64,000 bases of DNA from Ruegeria arenilitoris (GTDB lineage: Bacteria > Pseudomonadota > Alphaproteobacteria > Rhodobacterales > Rhodobacteraceae). Positions 10,761 through 20,013 of the stretch are shown here, piece by piece (the first letter of the stretch is position 1; each line of letters starts with the position of its first letter). Location: NCBI RefSeq assembly GCF_013032445.1, contig NZ_WQCA01000001.1, positions 1 through 64,000 on the forward strand. Reading direction: 5' to 3'. The notes beneath the pieces are model-generated. The model made no database searches. It saw only the letters and a list, made by a program, of their open reading frames with translations, and was not told the origin of the DNA. The position numbers and the translations under genes were made by a program.

Positions 10761-12008
10761 CTAGGCGTATTCGACCAACTGATATTCTACCGCTGAAGTG
10801 CCGCTTTTCTTGAGAAGAGCATCCACAAGCACCTTCGCTTCGAAATGACGAAGCCGCCGCCGGGCGGTGGTCGTTTCAAGTTGATGTTGCGAAATCTCAT
10901 TCCGCATCTCATTGCGGGTGATTTCCAGCGTCAGCAGTGCCACATCTCCAACAAAGAAGCTCTCACTGGGATGACCATTGGAATACACAATCTCATGTTC
11001 TTCCATAAGCAGATGGTAGTAAGAGACCAGTTGCGGCTTTGATATATGCTCAATACCGGGCATCCTGATCAGGTCCTTAGCGGCGACAAGAACCTCTGAT
11101 ACACCAAAAAGAAGCTCACAAATGTGATGCGAGAAAACGACGTGATGCAGGGGTGAAACGTAAAGATCCTGATCATTGTCGAGTATGTTTTTCGATATCT
11201 TGACCGGCAAAGCGTCACCACAGGCAACAAATCTGGATCGCAGCAATGCGATCATGGGTTTGAAACACCCGCTAGCGGTCAATATCTGGTCACCTTTGCG
11301 CAGCCATTGTACTGGCTTTAGGCCATCCTTTGTGGTGATTAGGGTATCTTCAACAAAGCACACCACGTCATCATCGTTGACATAGAGGTCGAAAATGCCA
11401 TCGGGACGATTGGGATCAAGGTCTGAGTATGGTAAGTTCAGCAGGTCCGTGGCATTCCCAGACCCCGGGACGATTATATCATTGCCTGCGCCATCCGTGA
11501 CGCCAACCTGTGCTTGCGCCCCAAACCCATTGGAAAACTCTATGTTTTCATAGATATACTCAATTCCAATCGTTCCATTGTTAAGCTCGGTCAGCACAAC
11601 CTGAAAGGTGTTGTTACCGGTCGCACTATACGCTGCAACTTCATACCAGGTAATCGTTACCTTTCCATTGGCCGGATCAATGTCCCAAAAGATGTCGTTA
11701 ACGCCGGTTCCAGCATTATTGCTGATATCGATATCCGTCCAGAACGGCGCGATGGCTGGTTCGGACAACTGCGATAAATCCGTCCCATTATACGTCAGGT
11801 TTGGTCCGTCAAAAGTGATTAGACCATTGGTGTTGATAAAGATGCTGTTATAGGTCGTGCCAAAGAAATTCATACCACCGGAAAACACAGAGGTGATATC
11901 GACCTCAATTGCGCCATCGTCATAATTGCCCGCATCCAGAGACGAAGCCAGAAAACTGTTTTCTCCGTACCCCTCGGAACCACCTAAACCTGAATTGACC
12001 GGAGGCAT
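10761..12008 (-). CDS. NIDO-Hint domain protein
   Basis: A 415-aa two-domain protein. Residues about 30-195 look like a NIDO (nidogen-like) beta domain with aromatic and Asp/Asn-rich strands (NGLITFDG, FQVVLTELNNGTIGIEY). Residues about 214-370 form a Hint_2 (hedgehog/intein-type) module: it opens with VCFVEDTLITTKDG (Cys217 as nucleophile) and has SPLHHVVF near 285-292 with the conserved His. Such proteins in Rhodobacteraceae are thought to self-process and be exported, but no signal peptide or RTX repeats are visible. Codon and base use are clearly more AT-rich than in neighbouring genes, suggesting recent acquisition. The start has an AGGTGAG box 7 nt upstream. Function unknown. Confidence 0.8.
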   Translation of the reverse strand: MPPVNSGLGGSEGYGENSFLASSLDAGNYDDGAIEVDITSVFSGGMNFFGTTYNSIFINTNGLITFDGPNLTYNGTDLSQLSEPAIAPFWTDIDISNNAGTGVNDIFWDIDPANGKVTITWYEVAAYSATGNNTFQVVLTELNNGTIGIEYIYENIEFSNGFGAQAQVGVTDGAGNDIIVPGSGNATDLLNLPYSDLDPNRPDGIFDLYVNDDDVVCFVEDTLITTKDGLKPVQWLRKGDQILTASGCFKPMIALLRSRFVACGDALPVKISKNILDNDQDLYVSPLHHVVFSHHICELLFGVSEVLVAAKDLIRMPGIEHISKPQLVSYYHLLMEEHEIVYSNGHPSESFFVGDVALLTLEITRNEMRNEISQHQLETTTARRRLRHFEAKVLVDALLKKSGTSAVEYQLVEYA

Positions 12009-12144
12009 GTTAAACTCACCTAATCTTATCTAATTCATTTCTTAAGATTTTTACATCACAATCCCTAAATAAGCTCAATCTAAAGAATAGCAGAATCTCT
12101 ACGCTCAACCGCAACTTGTTGCAGATTGAGCAGTCTTTTAGCGC

Positions 12145-12180
12145 TGAAAACCCGCATACTTAGTGAGTTTAAGTCGGGTT
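12145..12180 (-). terminator. predicted terminator after the carboxypeptidase gene
   Basis: On the minus strand, AACCCG followed by ACTTA pairs with TAAGT and CGGGTT, with a 7-nt loop and a 3-nt bulge, then TTTTC. It lies just past the carboxypeptidase stop. The T tract is short. Confidence 0.5.
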
Positions 12181-12184
12181 CTGT

Positions 12185-13654
12185 TCAAAGAGCGTAAAGC
12201 TCGCCAAATTTCTCTTCAAGATATGCCAACAGGGGCTCTGGCCCCGGCTCCACCCCACTGGCCCGTCGGATGGTTTCGCGTGGCGCGTAGAGCCCGCCGA
12301 ACTGTTGCAGATTTTCCCGCAGCCAACCGGTTGCACCGGACGTATCGCCTTCGGCCAGTTGGGTGTCCAGATCCGGCACCGCGGCGCGCAGCGCCTGATT
12401 GAGGCACCCGGCATAGACATTGCCCAGCGAATAGGTCGGGAAATAACCGAACAGCCCGACCGACCAGTGCACATCCTGCAGGCACCCGTTCGAGGGCTTG
12501 TCGACCACATAGCCGAAATCGGCTTTGAACCGGTCGTTCCACGCGGCCTCCAGATCGCTGACCTGCAGGTCCCCGCTCATCAGAGCGCGCTCCAGATCAA
12601 AGCGAAGCATGATGTGCAGGTTGTACTGCACCTCATCCGCCTCGGCGCGGATATAGCCGTTGTGGACTCCGTTGACCGTGGCATAGAAGGCATCAGCATC
12701 CGCTATCCCGAAATCTCCGAACGTCTCGACCATCTGACTATAGAGCCAGCCGGTAAAGGCACGTGAACGGCCCAACTGGTTTTCATAAATCCGGCTTTGG
12801 CTTTCATGCACTCCCATCGACACGCCCTGTCCCAGCGGCGACAGTGCAAAGGCCGGGTTGATGCCTTGTTCGTAAGCGGCGTGGCCGACCTCGTGAATGG
12901 TCGAATAGAAGCAGTTGAACGGATCAGTCTCGCTGGTGCGGGTGGTGATGCGCACATCCAACCCGCTGCCCGAGCTGAACGGGTGTACGGCTTTGTCCAC
13001 GCGACCGGTGTTCAGGTCATAGCCGAAGGTGGTCGCCAGTTTCTGCGACAGCTGCATCTGCGCCAGTTCTTCGAACTTTCCGGTCAGTGCTTGCGGTGCA
13101 GGTTTATCCAGAACGGCCGCCCGCAGGGCCACCAGACGCGGGCGCATCTGGTCGAAAATTTCGGCGATCTGAGCCCCCGTTGTGTACGGCTCATAGTCTT
13201 CGACCATGGCATCATAGACATCTCCGCCTTGCGCCAGCGCCACACCTTCTTCGCGTTTTAGGGAAACGACCTCTTGCAGCACAGGCAGGAACGCCGCCAC
13301 GTCCTCATCGGCGCGTGCCTGCGCCCAGGTACCCTGTGCGGCAGAAGTTACACGCGCAATAGCCTTGGCCAGATCGGCAGGCACCTTGATTGTCCGCTCG
13401 TAAGACCGGCGGATTTCACGAATCTGAGCCTTGCCCACTTCGTCCTGAGGGGCGGCTTGGGCCAACCACTCAGCCACGCGCGGATCGGAACGACGCGCGT
13501 GCAAAACGGCTTCGATCGCGGCCATTTCCTCTGCGCGCTGCGGGGCCGCGCCGCGCGGCATCACCGTTTCCTGATCCCACCCCAGCCGACCGGCAATCTG
13601 CCCAAGGGCCGAAGTTTCGCGTTGAAAGGCCATCAGGTCGTCATAGGCGGTCAT
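12185..13654 (-). CDS. carboxypeptidase M32 (Taq family metallopeptidase)
   Basis: Zinc metallocarboxypeptidase of family M32, probably cytoplasmic, releasing C-terminal amino acids from peptides. The 489-aa length is typical. The zinc-binding HEVGH motif is near residues 254-258, in the context STIHEVGHAAYEQG. The ATG at 13654 (MTAYDDLM) was chosen because upstream in-frame sequence has no similarity to the family and overlaps ctaA. It starts 6 nt inside the last codons of ctaA, so the two genes are probably co-transcribed, although their functions are not obviously linked. Confidence 0.92.
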   Translation of the reverse strand: MTAYDDLMAFQRETSALGQIAGRLGWDQETVMPRGAAPQRAEEMAAIEAVLHARRSDPRVAEWLAQAAPQDEVGKAQIREIRRSYERTIKVPADLAKAIARVTSAAQGTWAQARADEDVAAFLPVLQEVVSLKREEGVALAQGGDVYDAMVEDYEPYTTGAQIAEIFDQMRPRLVALRAAVLDKPAPQALTGKFEELAQMQLSQKLATTFGYDLNTGRVDKAVHPFSSGSGLDVRITTRTSETDPFNCFYSTIHEVGHAAYEQGINPAFALSPLGQGVSMGVHESQSRIYENQLGRSRAFTGWLYSQMVETFGDFGIADADAFYATVNGVHNGYIRAEADEVQYNLHIMLRFDLERALMSGDLQVSDLEAAWNDRFKADFGYVVDKPSNGCLQDVHWSVGLFGYFPTYSLGNVYAGCLNQALRAAVPDLDTQLAEGDTSGATGWLRENLQQFGGLYAPRETIRRASGVEPGPEPLLAYLEEKFGELYAL

Positions 13655-13659
13655 CGGCG

Positions 13660-14805
13660 TCAGGCTCCGCGGATTGAAGTGGCGATTGGATACGCAGTCA
13701 GGAACCGAGCGCGCAGGATTAGGGTCCAGACAACAACGGCCATGAACTGGTGGAAGATGGCAAGCTGCCACGGTGCTGCGTAGACCACGGTCAGGATGCC
13801 GATAACCACTTGCAGCGACAGCGCCGCAAAGGCTGCGTTGAAGGCAAAGCGCGTCTGTGGGTGGGCGCTGGTGCTGCCGCGCCGCCATACGATGATGGCG
13901 AAGATGAACAGCAGGTAACCCACACACCGGTGGATAAATTGCACCAGCCCTGGGCTTTCAAAGAAGTTGCGCCACATTGGTTCCAACATCGCAGCGTCAG
14001 GCGGCAGCAGTTGCCCACCGATCAGCGGCCAGTCGGTGTAAGACCGCCCGGCGTCGATCCCGGCAACGAGCGCGCCAATGAGTATTTGTAAAAAGGCGAA
14101 GTGCATCAGACCAGTGGACAGCGAGAACAGTTTCGCCTCTTTCGCACGGCGGGCCTGCATCAGGTCGCGTTCTTCGCGGCCAAGTTCAAAAATGTACCAC
14201 GCAAGGAAGCCGAGGATCACGAAGGCCAGCCCTAAATGCACCGCCAGGCGATAGCTGGCGACGGCGATCATGCCCTCACCCTGTGTCACGCCCGAGGCGA
14301 CCATCCACCAGCCGACGGCACCTTGTACACCGCCCAAAACGCCGGGAATCAACAGCTTGCCGGTCCAACCGGTCGGGATTTTTCGCGCCACGAGAAAGCC
14401 AAGGAACCCCAGTGCCCAGACAAGACCGATCACGCGGCCCAGTTGGCGGTGACCCCATTCCCACCAGTAGATTGTCTTGAAATCCTCCAGCTCCATCCAC
14501 TGGTTCTGGATGCGCCACTGATCGATCTCTTTGTACTTGTCGAACTCGGCCTGCCAGTCGGCTTCGGTCATCGGTGGGATGGCTCCGGTGATCGGACGCC
14601 ATTCGGTTATCGACAACCCGCTATCTGTCAGACGGGTCAGACCACCAACGGCGATCATCACAACGACCAACGCAAACAGGATCATCAGCCAAATGCGGAT
14701 CGCGCCGCGCGCGCCGCCGCGGCCCCGGTCGATCATGCCCGGTTGCACCGCCTGTTGTTTCTCGGTGTCCGAGACCTCTTCGAAGATGCTGCGCTTACCG
14801 CTCAT
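13660..14805 (-). CDS. ctaA: heme A synthase
   Basis: Membrane enzyme (COX15/CtaA family) that oxidises the C8 methyl of heme O to make heme A for aa3-type cytochrome oxidase. About 381 aa with roughly eight hydrophobic helices. Conserved histidines lie in the contexts WWEWGHRQLGR and QFIHRCVGY, and GLTRLTDSGLSITEW, a hallmark of the family, follows the first helix. The ATG at 14805 has GAGGA upstream and removes a non-conserved N-terminal extension from 14835. The gene is separate from other cta genes here. Confidence 0.93.
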   Translation of the reverse strand: MSGKRSIFEEVSDTEKQQAVQPGMIDRGRGGARGAIRIWLMILFALVVVMIAVGGLTRLTDSGLSITEWRPITGAIPPMTEADWQAEFDKYKEIDQWRIQNQWMELEDFKTIYWWEWGHRQLGRVIGLVWALGFLGFLVARKIPTGWTGKLLIPGVLGGVQGAVGWWMVASGVTQGEGMIAVASYRLAVHLGLAFVILGFLAWYIFELGREERDLMQARRAKEAKLFSLSTGLMHFAFLQILIGALVAGIDAGRSYTDWPLIGGQLLPPDAAMLEPMWRNFFESPGLVQFIHRCVGYLLFIFAIIVWRRGSTSAHPQTRFAFNAAFAALSLQVVIGILTVVYAAPWQLAIFHQFMAVVVWTLILRARFLTAYPIATSIRGA

Positions 14806-14865
14806 GCCGTCCTCATGTCCTGATTTTCGTCGCAAGCTAGGGCCATGACGGGCCGAGGTCCAGCC

Positions 14866-15609
14866 TCAGCCCTTTTCCTTCCAGCGGACCATCTGCCGCA
14901 TGATCCCGTGCAACATCTGCACATCCGCCCGTGTCATCCGCATCCGGGACCACAGGTTGCGTAGGTTGGTCTTCATGCCCTCGGCCTTTTCGGGCGGGTA
15001 GAAGAAGCCGGCCTCTTCCAGCCGGTCCTCGTAGTGTTCGACCAGCTTTTCGACCTCAATCCCCGTGGCCCAGTCGCCTTTGCCCAGATCGGTGGCCTCA
15101 TGCACTACGTCTCCGGTCTGGCGCATCCACTCATAAGCGGTCAGCAACACGCATTGGCCAAGGTTCAGCGAGGCATATTCTGGGTTGACCGGCACCGAGA
15201 TGATAGCGTTGGCCTTGGCGATATCTTCGTTCTCGAGTCCTGCGCGTTCCGGGCCAAACAGCACCGCTACCTTCTCGCCCGCAGCAACCTTTTCGGCCGC
15301 GATCTGCATCGCGCGTTCAGGGCTGTAGACTGGTTTCGTCAGCCCCCGTTGCCGCGCTGTGGTGGCAAACACAAATGTGCTATCGGCCAAAGCCCCAGCC
15401 AAATCGTCGAACAGCTGCGCCTCATCCAGCAGCCGCCCCGCCCCGCTGGACATCGCCACCGCCTTGGGGTTCGGCCATCCGTCGCGGGGCGCCACGATCC
15501 GCATCCGGTCCAGCCCGAAGTTCCACATCGCCCGCGCGGCGGCGCCGATGTTTTCGCCCATCTGCGGGCGCACGAGCACAAAGGAGGGCTGAGATTTGTC
15601 GCTGGGCAT
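14866..15609 (-). CDS. RNA methyltransferase, TrmJ/SpoU family
   Basis: SPOUT-class 2'-O-methyltransferase, probably acting on tRNA at position 32 as TrmJ does. The protein is about 247 aa from the ATG at 15609 (MPSDKSQPSF). Motif 1 is VRPQMGENIGAAARAMWNFG near the N-terminus; motif 2 is LFGPERAGLENEDI; motif 3 is PVNPEYASLNLGQCVLLTAYEW. All three form the knotted SAM site. A longer in-frame reading to 15738 is not conserved and overlaps the promoter region of the divergent ThiE-like gene. A specific name beyond the family is an inference. Confidence 0.85.
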   Translation of the reverse strand: MPSDKSQPSFVLVRPQMGENIGAAARAMWNFGLDRMRIVAPRDGWPNPKAVAMSSGAGRLLDEAQLFDDLAGALADSTFVFATTARQRGLTKPVYSPERAMQIAAEKVAAGEKVAVLFGPERAGLENEDIAKANAIISVPVNPEYASLNLGQCVLLTAYEWMRQTGDVVHEATDLGKGDWATGIEVEKLVEHYEDRLEEAGFFYPPEKAEGMKTNLRNLWSRMRMTRADVQMLHGIMRQMVRWKEKG

Positions 15610-15762
15610 GGCTGTCTCCGAAAGTTCCGCTTGCTGTAATCGGCACGCTGGCGCAGGGCAAGGCGTCCGAGCGGCCAATTGCGCCATTATCCCGCATAAA
15701 AGTTTGCTTCCCCGGCGCAATCCGCTAAACCGCGCCAAAGACTGAAAGCGAAGGACGCGCCA

Positions 15763-16380
15763 ATGGACACCCCCGAGCAGCCGCAGATTTACCTGATCAC
15801 CCCGCCCACGATCTCCCTAAGCACATTTCCCGACCAGCTTGGCCGCGTGCTGGACAGTGCTGACATCGCCTGCATCCGTCTGGCGCTGGCGGGCAACGAC
15901 GAAGACACCATCGCTCGCGCCGCTGATGCGTGCCGCGAAGCGGCCCATGCGCGGGATGTGGCTATTGTGATCTCGAACCACGTCCTGCTGGCGCAACGGT
16001 TGGGTCTGGACGGGGTGCATTTGGATGACGCAGCCCGTTCCATTCGGGCCGCGCGCAAGGAATTGGGTGCGGATGCCATCGTCGGCAGCTTCTGCGGTGC
16101 GTCCAGCCATGACGGTATGAGCGCCGGAGAGGCTGGCGCGGATTACGTGGCTTTCGGCCCGGTGGGTGCGTCGGCTCTGGGCGATGGCACCATCGCCGAA
16201 AAGGACCTGTTCCAGTGGTGGTCCGAGATGATTGAGGTTCCGGTCGTCGCCGAAGGTGGCCTAACCACTGACCTGATCCGCGAACTCGCACCCCATACCG
16301 ATTTCTTCGGCATTGGCGACGAAATCTGGTCACAGGATGACCCGGTCGCCGCGTTGAAGACCCTGACCGACGCGATGTGA
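15763..16380 (+). CDS. thiE: thiamine phosphate synthase family protein
   Basis: TIM-barrel protein of 205 aa resembling ThiE, which joins HMP-pyrophosphate and the thiazole phosphate to thiamine phosphate. Visible signatures are GLDGVHLDD mid-protein, ADYVAFGPV, and VVAEGGLTTD with the phosphate-binding Gly-rich loop near the C-terminus. It is shorter and more divergent than canonical ThiE and stands away from any thi operon. No TPP riboswitch is seen upstream. It could be a ThiE paralogue or TenI-like protein, so the symbol is given with reservation. Confidence 0.7.
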   Translation: MDTPEQPQIYLITPPTISLSTFPDQLGRVLDSADIACIRLALAGNDEDTIARAADACREAAHARDVAIVISNHVLLAQRLGLDGVHLDDAARSIRAARKELGADAIVGSFCGASSHDGMSAGEAGADYVAFGPVGASALGDGTIAEKDLFQWWSEMIEVPVVAEGGLTTDLIRELAPHTDFFGIGDEIWSQDDPVAALKTLTDAM

Positions 16381-16425
16381 GCGTTAACCCTTGCACCCAC
16401 CCCGGGGCTGCGGCATGAGTTCGTC

Positions 16426-17319
16426 ATGACTCAGAAAAGCGAAATCCTGTGTATCGGCTCGGTCCTGTGGGACGTGATCGGGCGCTCGGCCAGCGCAATG
16501 CGGCAAGGTTCCGATGTGCCGGGGCGGATCACCCGCCTGCCCGGTGGCGTAGCTATGAACATCGCCATGACTCTGGTGCGGTTCGGCATGACTCCGACCC
16601 TGTTGACCGCCATTGGCCGCGACCCCGAAGGCGACGAGTTGGTCAACGCCTGCGCCCGCTTGGGAATGGTGACAGACCACATCTATCGCTCGCAGGATTT
16701 GCCGACTGATCGGTATATGGCCGTTGAAGGCGCCAATGGCCTGATCGCGGCGATTGCGGATGCACATTCTCTCGAAGCCGCCGGAGCTAAAATCCTGCGC
16801 CCGCTGATGCAAGGTCCTTTGGGCAATGAGAATGCGCCATTCAACGGCCCCATCGCGCTGGACGGCAACCTGACGCTGACGCTGCTGGAAGAAATCGCCC
16901 AAAGCCCGGCCTTCGCGCGGGCCGATCTGCGCGTCGCTCCGGCCTCACCCGGTAAAGCTGAACGCTTGCTGCCGTTCCTGAAACACGCCCGCGCCACGCT
17001 CTATGTGAACCTCGAAGAGGCCGGCATCCTGTGTCAGCGCGAGTTCACTGATTCCGAAGCTGCCGCCAAGGGCCTGCTGGACCGCGGCGCGCTGCGGGTG
17101 CTGGTCACGGATGGCGGCAACTCGGCCACGGTTGGCAGCGCCGATGAAATTTTGACCCTAACCCCACCCTCCGTTCTGGTCACCCGCGTGACGGGCGCAG
17201 GGGATACCTTTATGGCGGCCCATATCGCCTCAGAATCCGGTGGTGCATCCAGCGACGAGGCCCTGACTCGCGCCCTGAACGCCGCCGCAACCTACGTTTC
17301 CGGAGAAACCCCACTGTGA
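16426..17319 (+). CDS. psuK: pseudouridine kinase, PfkB family
   Basis: PfkB/ribokinase-type sugar kinase of 297 aa. It has the N-terminal Gly-rich PGGVAMNIAMTLVRFG signature and the C-terminal GAGDTF motif with the catalytic Asp. On its own it could be any PfkB kinase. The assignment to pseudouridine phosphorylation comes from its 4-nt overlap (GTGA) with the psuG-type gene downstream, the standard pairing for pseudouridine breakdown. Confidence 0.88.
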   Translation: MTQKSEILCIGSVLWDVIGRSASAMRQGSDVPGRITRLPGGVAMNIAMTLVRFGMTPTLLTAIGRDPEGDELVNACARLGMVTDHIYRSQDLPTDRYMAVEGANGLIAAIADAHSLEAAGAKILRPLMQGPLGNENAPFNGPIALDGNLTLTLLEEIAQSPAFARADLRVAPASPGKAERLLPFLKHARATLYVNLEEAGILCQREFTDSEAAAKGLLDRGALRVLVTDGGNSATVGSADEILTLTPPSVLVTRVTGAGDTFMAAHIASESGGASSDEALTRALNAAATYVSGETPL

Positions 17320-18230
17320 TCGACATCCAATACTCTGCTGAGGTCCGCGCTGCCAAAGACGCAGGCCACCCCATCGTCGCGCTGGAAAGCACTATTATTA
17401 CCCATGGGATGCCCTACCCTCAGAACATCGAAGTTGCGGCACAGGTCGAGCAGGACATTCGCGATGCAGGGGCCATTCCGGCCACTATCGCCGTGCTCAA
17501 CGGCAAACTGCATGTTGGTCTGGAATCCGACCAGTTGCAGGCATTGGGTCAGGCGAAGGGCGTTGCCAAACTGTCCCGCGCAGACATGGCCGCCTGCATC
17601 GCCACGGGCGGCACCGGGGCTACCACAGTTGCTGCGACCATGATCGCCGCGAACTTTGCCGGGATTGAGGTGTTCGCCACCGGCGGCATCGGCGGTGTGC
17701 ATCAGGGGGCGGAGACATCATTCGATATCTCGGCCGACTTGCACGAACTGGCGCAGACGCCGGTGAGCGTAGTGGCTGCGGGCGCGAAAGCGATCCTTGA
17801 TCTCGCCAAAACACTGGAAGTTTTGGAGACACTGGGGGTTCCCGTCATTGCCCATGGCCAGGACGAATTCCCTGCCTTTTGGTCGGCCAAATCGCCCTAC
17901 GCCGCGCCCTTGCGAATGGACGACGCTGAAGACATCGCCAAGGCCCACGCAACCCGCCGCGCGCTGGGTTTGCCCGGAGGGCAACTCATCGCCAACCCAA
18001 TTCCCGCCGCGGATCAGATCCCGGCCGAAGAACTGGCCCCCATCATCGCCTCAGCCCAGGCCGACGCCAACACGCACCGGATCACCGGTAAAGGCGTAAC
18101 GCCTTACCTGCTACAACGTATTTACGAGCAGACCGAGGGGCGTTCGCTAACCGCGAACATCGCACTGGTGCGCAACAACGCGAAACTGGCCGCCGGGATC
18201 GCGCGTGCGCTCACAGAACGGTCAGAGTGA
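17316..18230 (+). CDS. psuG: pseudouridine-5'-phosphate glycosidase
   Basis: Cleaves the C-C glycosidic bond of pseudouridine 5'-phosphate to uracil and ribose 5-phosphate. The 304-aa protein has the family features VALESTIITHGMPYPQN at the N-terminus, ATGGTGATTVAATM and FATGGIGGVHQGAE mid-protein, and the later ITGKGVTPYLL stretch. It starts with GTG overlapping the psuK stop. Together with psuK it should salvage pseudouridine from RNA turnover. No dedicated nucleoside transporter gene is adjacent. Confidence 0.95.
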   Translation: MIDIQYSAEVRAAKDAGHPIVALESTIITHGMPYPQNIEVAAQVEQDIRDAGAIPATIAVLNGKLHVGLESDQLQALGQAKGVAKLSRADMAACIATGGTGATTVAATMIAANFAGIEVFATGGIGGVHQGAETSFDISADLHELAQTPVSVVAAGAKAILDLAKTLEVLETLGVPVIAHGQDEFPAFWSAKSPYAAPLRMDDAEDIAKAHATRRALGLPGGQLIANPIPAADQIPAEELAPIIASAQADANTHRITGKGVTPYLLQRIYEQTEGRSLTANIALVRNNAKLAAGIARALTERSE

Positions 18231-18294
18231 CATAAACCTATTGTACCAAGGCACCGGACTGCTTAACTAATTCGGCAAATCACTCAGGACTGCA

Positions 18295-18972
18295 ATGAAT
18301 ACGCCTTTTGACGAAGAACCTCACCGCCGACCGGGTCTGTTTTCCCGTCTGCGCGCGTCATTTCTGACGGGTATCGTCGTCATTGCGCCTGTGTGGCTGA
18401 CGATCTGGCTAATCTGGTCCGTGGTGGGATGGGTCGATAGCGCGGTGTTGCCGCTGATCCCGCAGCAGTTCCAGCCCGAGGAATATGTGGGGGTCAACCT
18501 GCGCGGCGTCGGTGTAGTGATCTTCCTGATCTTCACCGTTCTCGTTGGCTGGATCGCCAAGGGCATCCTTGGCCGTTCACTGATCCACTTCGCCGAAAGC
18601 GTCGTCGACAGAATGCCCGTGGTCCGCTCGGTCTATTCCGGAATCAAGCAAATATCGGAAACGGTATTTGCTCAGACGGAACGGTCGTTCGAAAAAGCCT
18701 GCCTGATCCAGTACCCCCGCCGTGGCATCTGGGCGATTGGATTTGTCTCGACCACCGCCAGAGGCGAAGTCAGCGAGCGTGCTGAAACCGGCGGTGAACT
18801 ACTCAGCATCTTCGTCCCGACCACGCCCAACCCGACCTCGGGCTTTCTACTGTTCTTCCCCGAAGAGGACGTGATCCTGCTGGACATGTCGATTGAAGAG
18901 GCCGCTAAGCTGGTGATTTCCGCTGGGCTTGTCTATCCGAACGAAAAAGACCCAACGCAGCCGCCGGAATAA
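18295..18972 (+). CDS. DUF502 family membrane protein
   Basis: Inner-membrane protein of 225 aa with two predicted transmembrane helices near residues 20-45 and 70-95, then a soluble C-terminal domain. The stretch VVDRMPVVRSVYSGIKQI is typical of the DUF502 family. In plants the related LCV/COV1 proteins act in trafficking; the bacterial function is unknown. Its stop directly abuts the stop of the convergent patatin gene. Confidence 0.85.
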   Translation: MNTPFDEEPHRRPGLFSRLRASFLTGIVVIAPVWLTIWLIWSVVGWVDSAVLPLIPQQFQPEEYVGVNLRGVGVVIFLIFTVLVGWIAKGILGRSLIHFAESVVDRMPVVRSVYSGIKQISETVFAQTERSFEKACLIQYPRRGIWAIGFVSTTARGEVSERAETGGELLSIFVPTTPNPTSGFLLFFPEEDVILLDMSIEEAAKLVISAGLVYPNEKDPTQPPE

Positions 18973-19998
18973 TCAGCCAAACATTTCAGGCAGGTCGACG
19001 GTGCTGCGTTCACCCAGGTCGGCTTTGTGATTGTATATGAACCGATGAGCCGCCGCACGTCCGGCCTCTTTAAGCTTGTGCAGGATCATCGGGTTTGGCA
19101 CGGTCTTTGTCGCCACCGACAGATCGTTCATCAGCTCGTCATCCGCGATCATGTGGATCAGAACGCGGCTCATTTCACCCACCTTCAGCTTGCCCTCAGC
19201 CAACAGCCGCTGAACAAAACTGATCGCGCGCAGCTCGCGGAACAGCGATGAGTTAAAGCTGATCTCGTTAATCCGGTTCTGGATCTGCTGAGGCGTTTTG
19301 GGCACCTCGTCGCGTTCCAACGGATTGATGTTCACGATCACGACGTCATCGGGCAGGTCATTGTTGAACAGCGGGTAAAGCGCCGGGTTGCCGGTATAGC
19401 CGCCATCCCAGTAGGCCTCGGTGCGGCCCGATTTGGGATCAAATATCTCAACCGCCTGAAACAAGGTCGGCAAGCAGGCTGATGCCAGAATCGCATCCGT
19501 CGAAATCTCCTCCCCGGCGAACACCCGGATCTTGCCGCTACGCACACAGGTCGCGCAGACATACAAACGCGGACCTTCGTCGGCACATATCTCATCAAAG
19601 TTGAACCGGTCCACCACCGGCTCCAGCGGATTGCGATAGAACGGCCCGTAGGCGTAAGGCGACACTAGCCGCGACCACGCATCCCCTATTGAAAAGGGCA
19701 AGGAGTACTCCATCGCCTGCGCAACCTGAGCCGGCTCAATCGCCTGCATCCAATTGGCAAGGCGCATGTCACCGACCGCGCCCATCCTTTCCCACAGCCC
19801 GTTCAGATTGGCGCGTGCTCCGTCACGCCCATCTCGGACCATCCCTGATTTGAAGGCTGCTCCATTCAGAGCTCCGGCCGAGGTTCCGGTGATTGCCGCA
19901 ACCTCGATGTCTTCCTCATCCAGCAGCCGGTCCAGAACACCCCAGGTGAACGCCCCATGCGCTCCCCCACCTTGCAAAGCCAGATTGATCCGTTTCAC
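18973..19998 (-). CDS. patatin-like phospholipase/esterase
   Basis: Patatin-fold Ser/Asp hydrolase of 341 aa. The oxyanion motif GGGAHGAF is at residues 10-17, the nucleophile is Ser40 in GTSAG, and the catalytic Asp is Asp198 in DGG. All three key elements are present, so it should be active on lipids or other esters. It starts with GTG behind a strong AGGAGG box. It lies 15 nt after the 3-hydroxybutyrate dehydrogenase gene on the same strand and is probably co-transcribed. In this bacterial group such pairs suggest a role in polyhydroxybutyrate or lipid turnover, which is an inference. Confidence 0.88.
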   Translation of the reverse strand: MKRINLALQGGGAHGAFTWGVLDRLLDEEDIEVAAITGTSAGALNGAAFKSGMVRDGRDGARANLNGLWERMGAVGDMRLANWMQAIEPAQVAQAMEYSLPFSIGDAWSRLVSPYAYGPFYRNPLEPVVDRFNFDEICADEGPRLYVCATCVRSGKIRVFAGEEISTDAILASACLPTLFQAVEIFDPKSGRTEAYWDGGYTGNPALYPLFNNDLPDDVVIVNINPLERDEVPKTPQQIQNRINEISFNSSLFRELRAISFVQRLLAEGKLKVGEMSRVLIHMIADDELMNDLSVATKTVPNPMILHKLKEAGRAAAHRFIYNHKADLGERSTVDLPEMFG

Positions 19999-20013
19999 TG
20001 TGGACCTCCTAGG

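Noticed and set aside
16426..18230. psuK-psuG as a novel nucleoside pathway
   Set aside because: The pair is a well-known pseudouridine degradation unit; it is annotated but not unusual.
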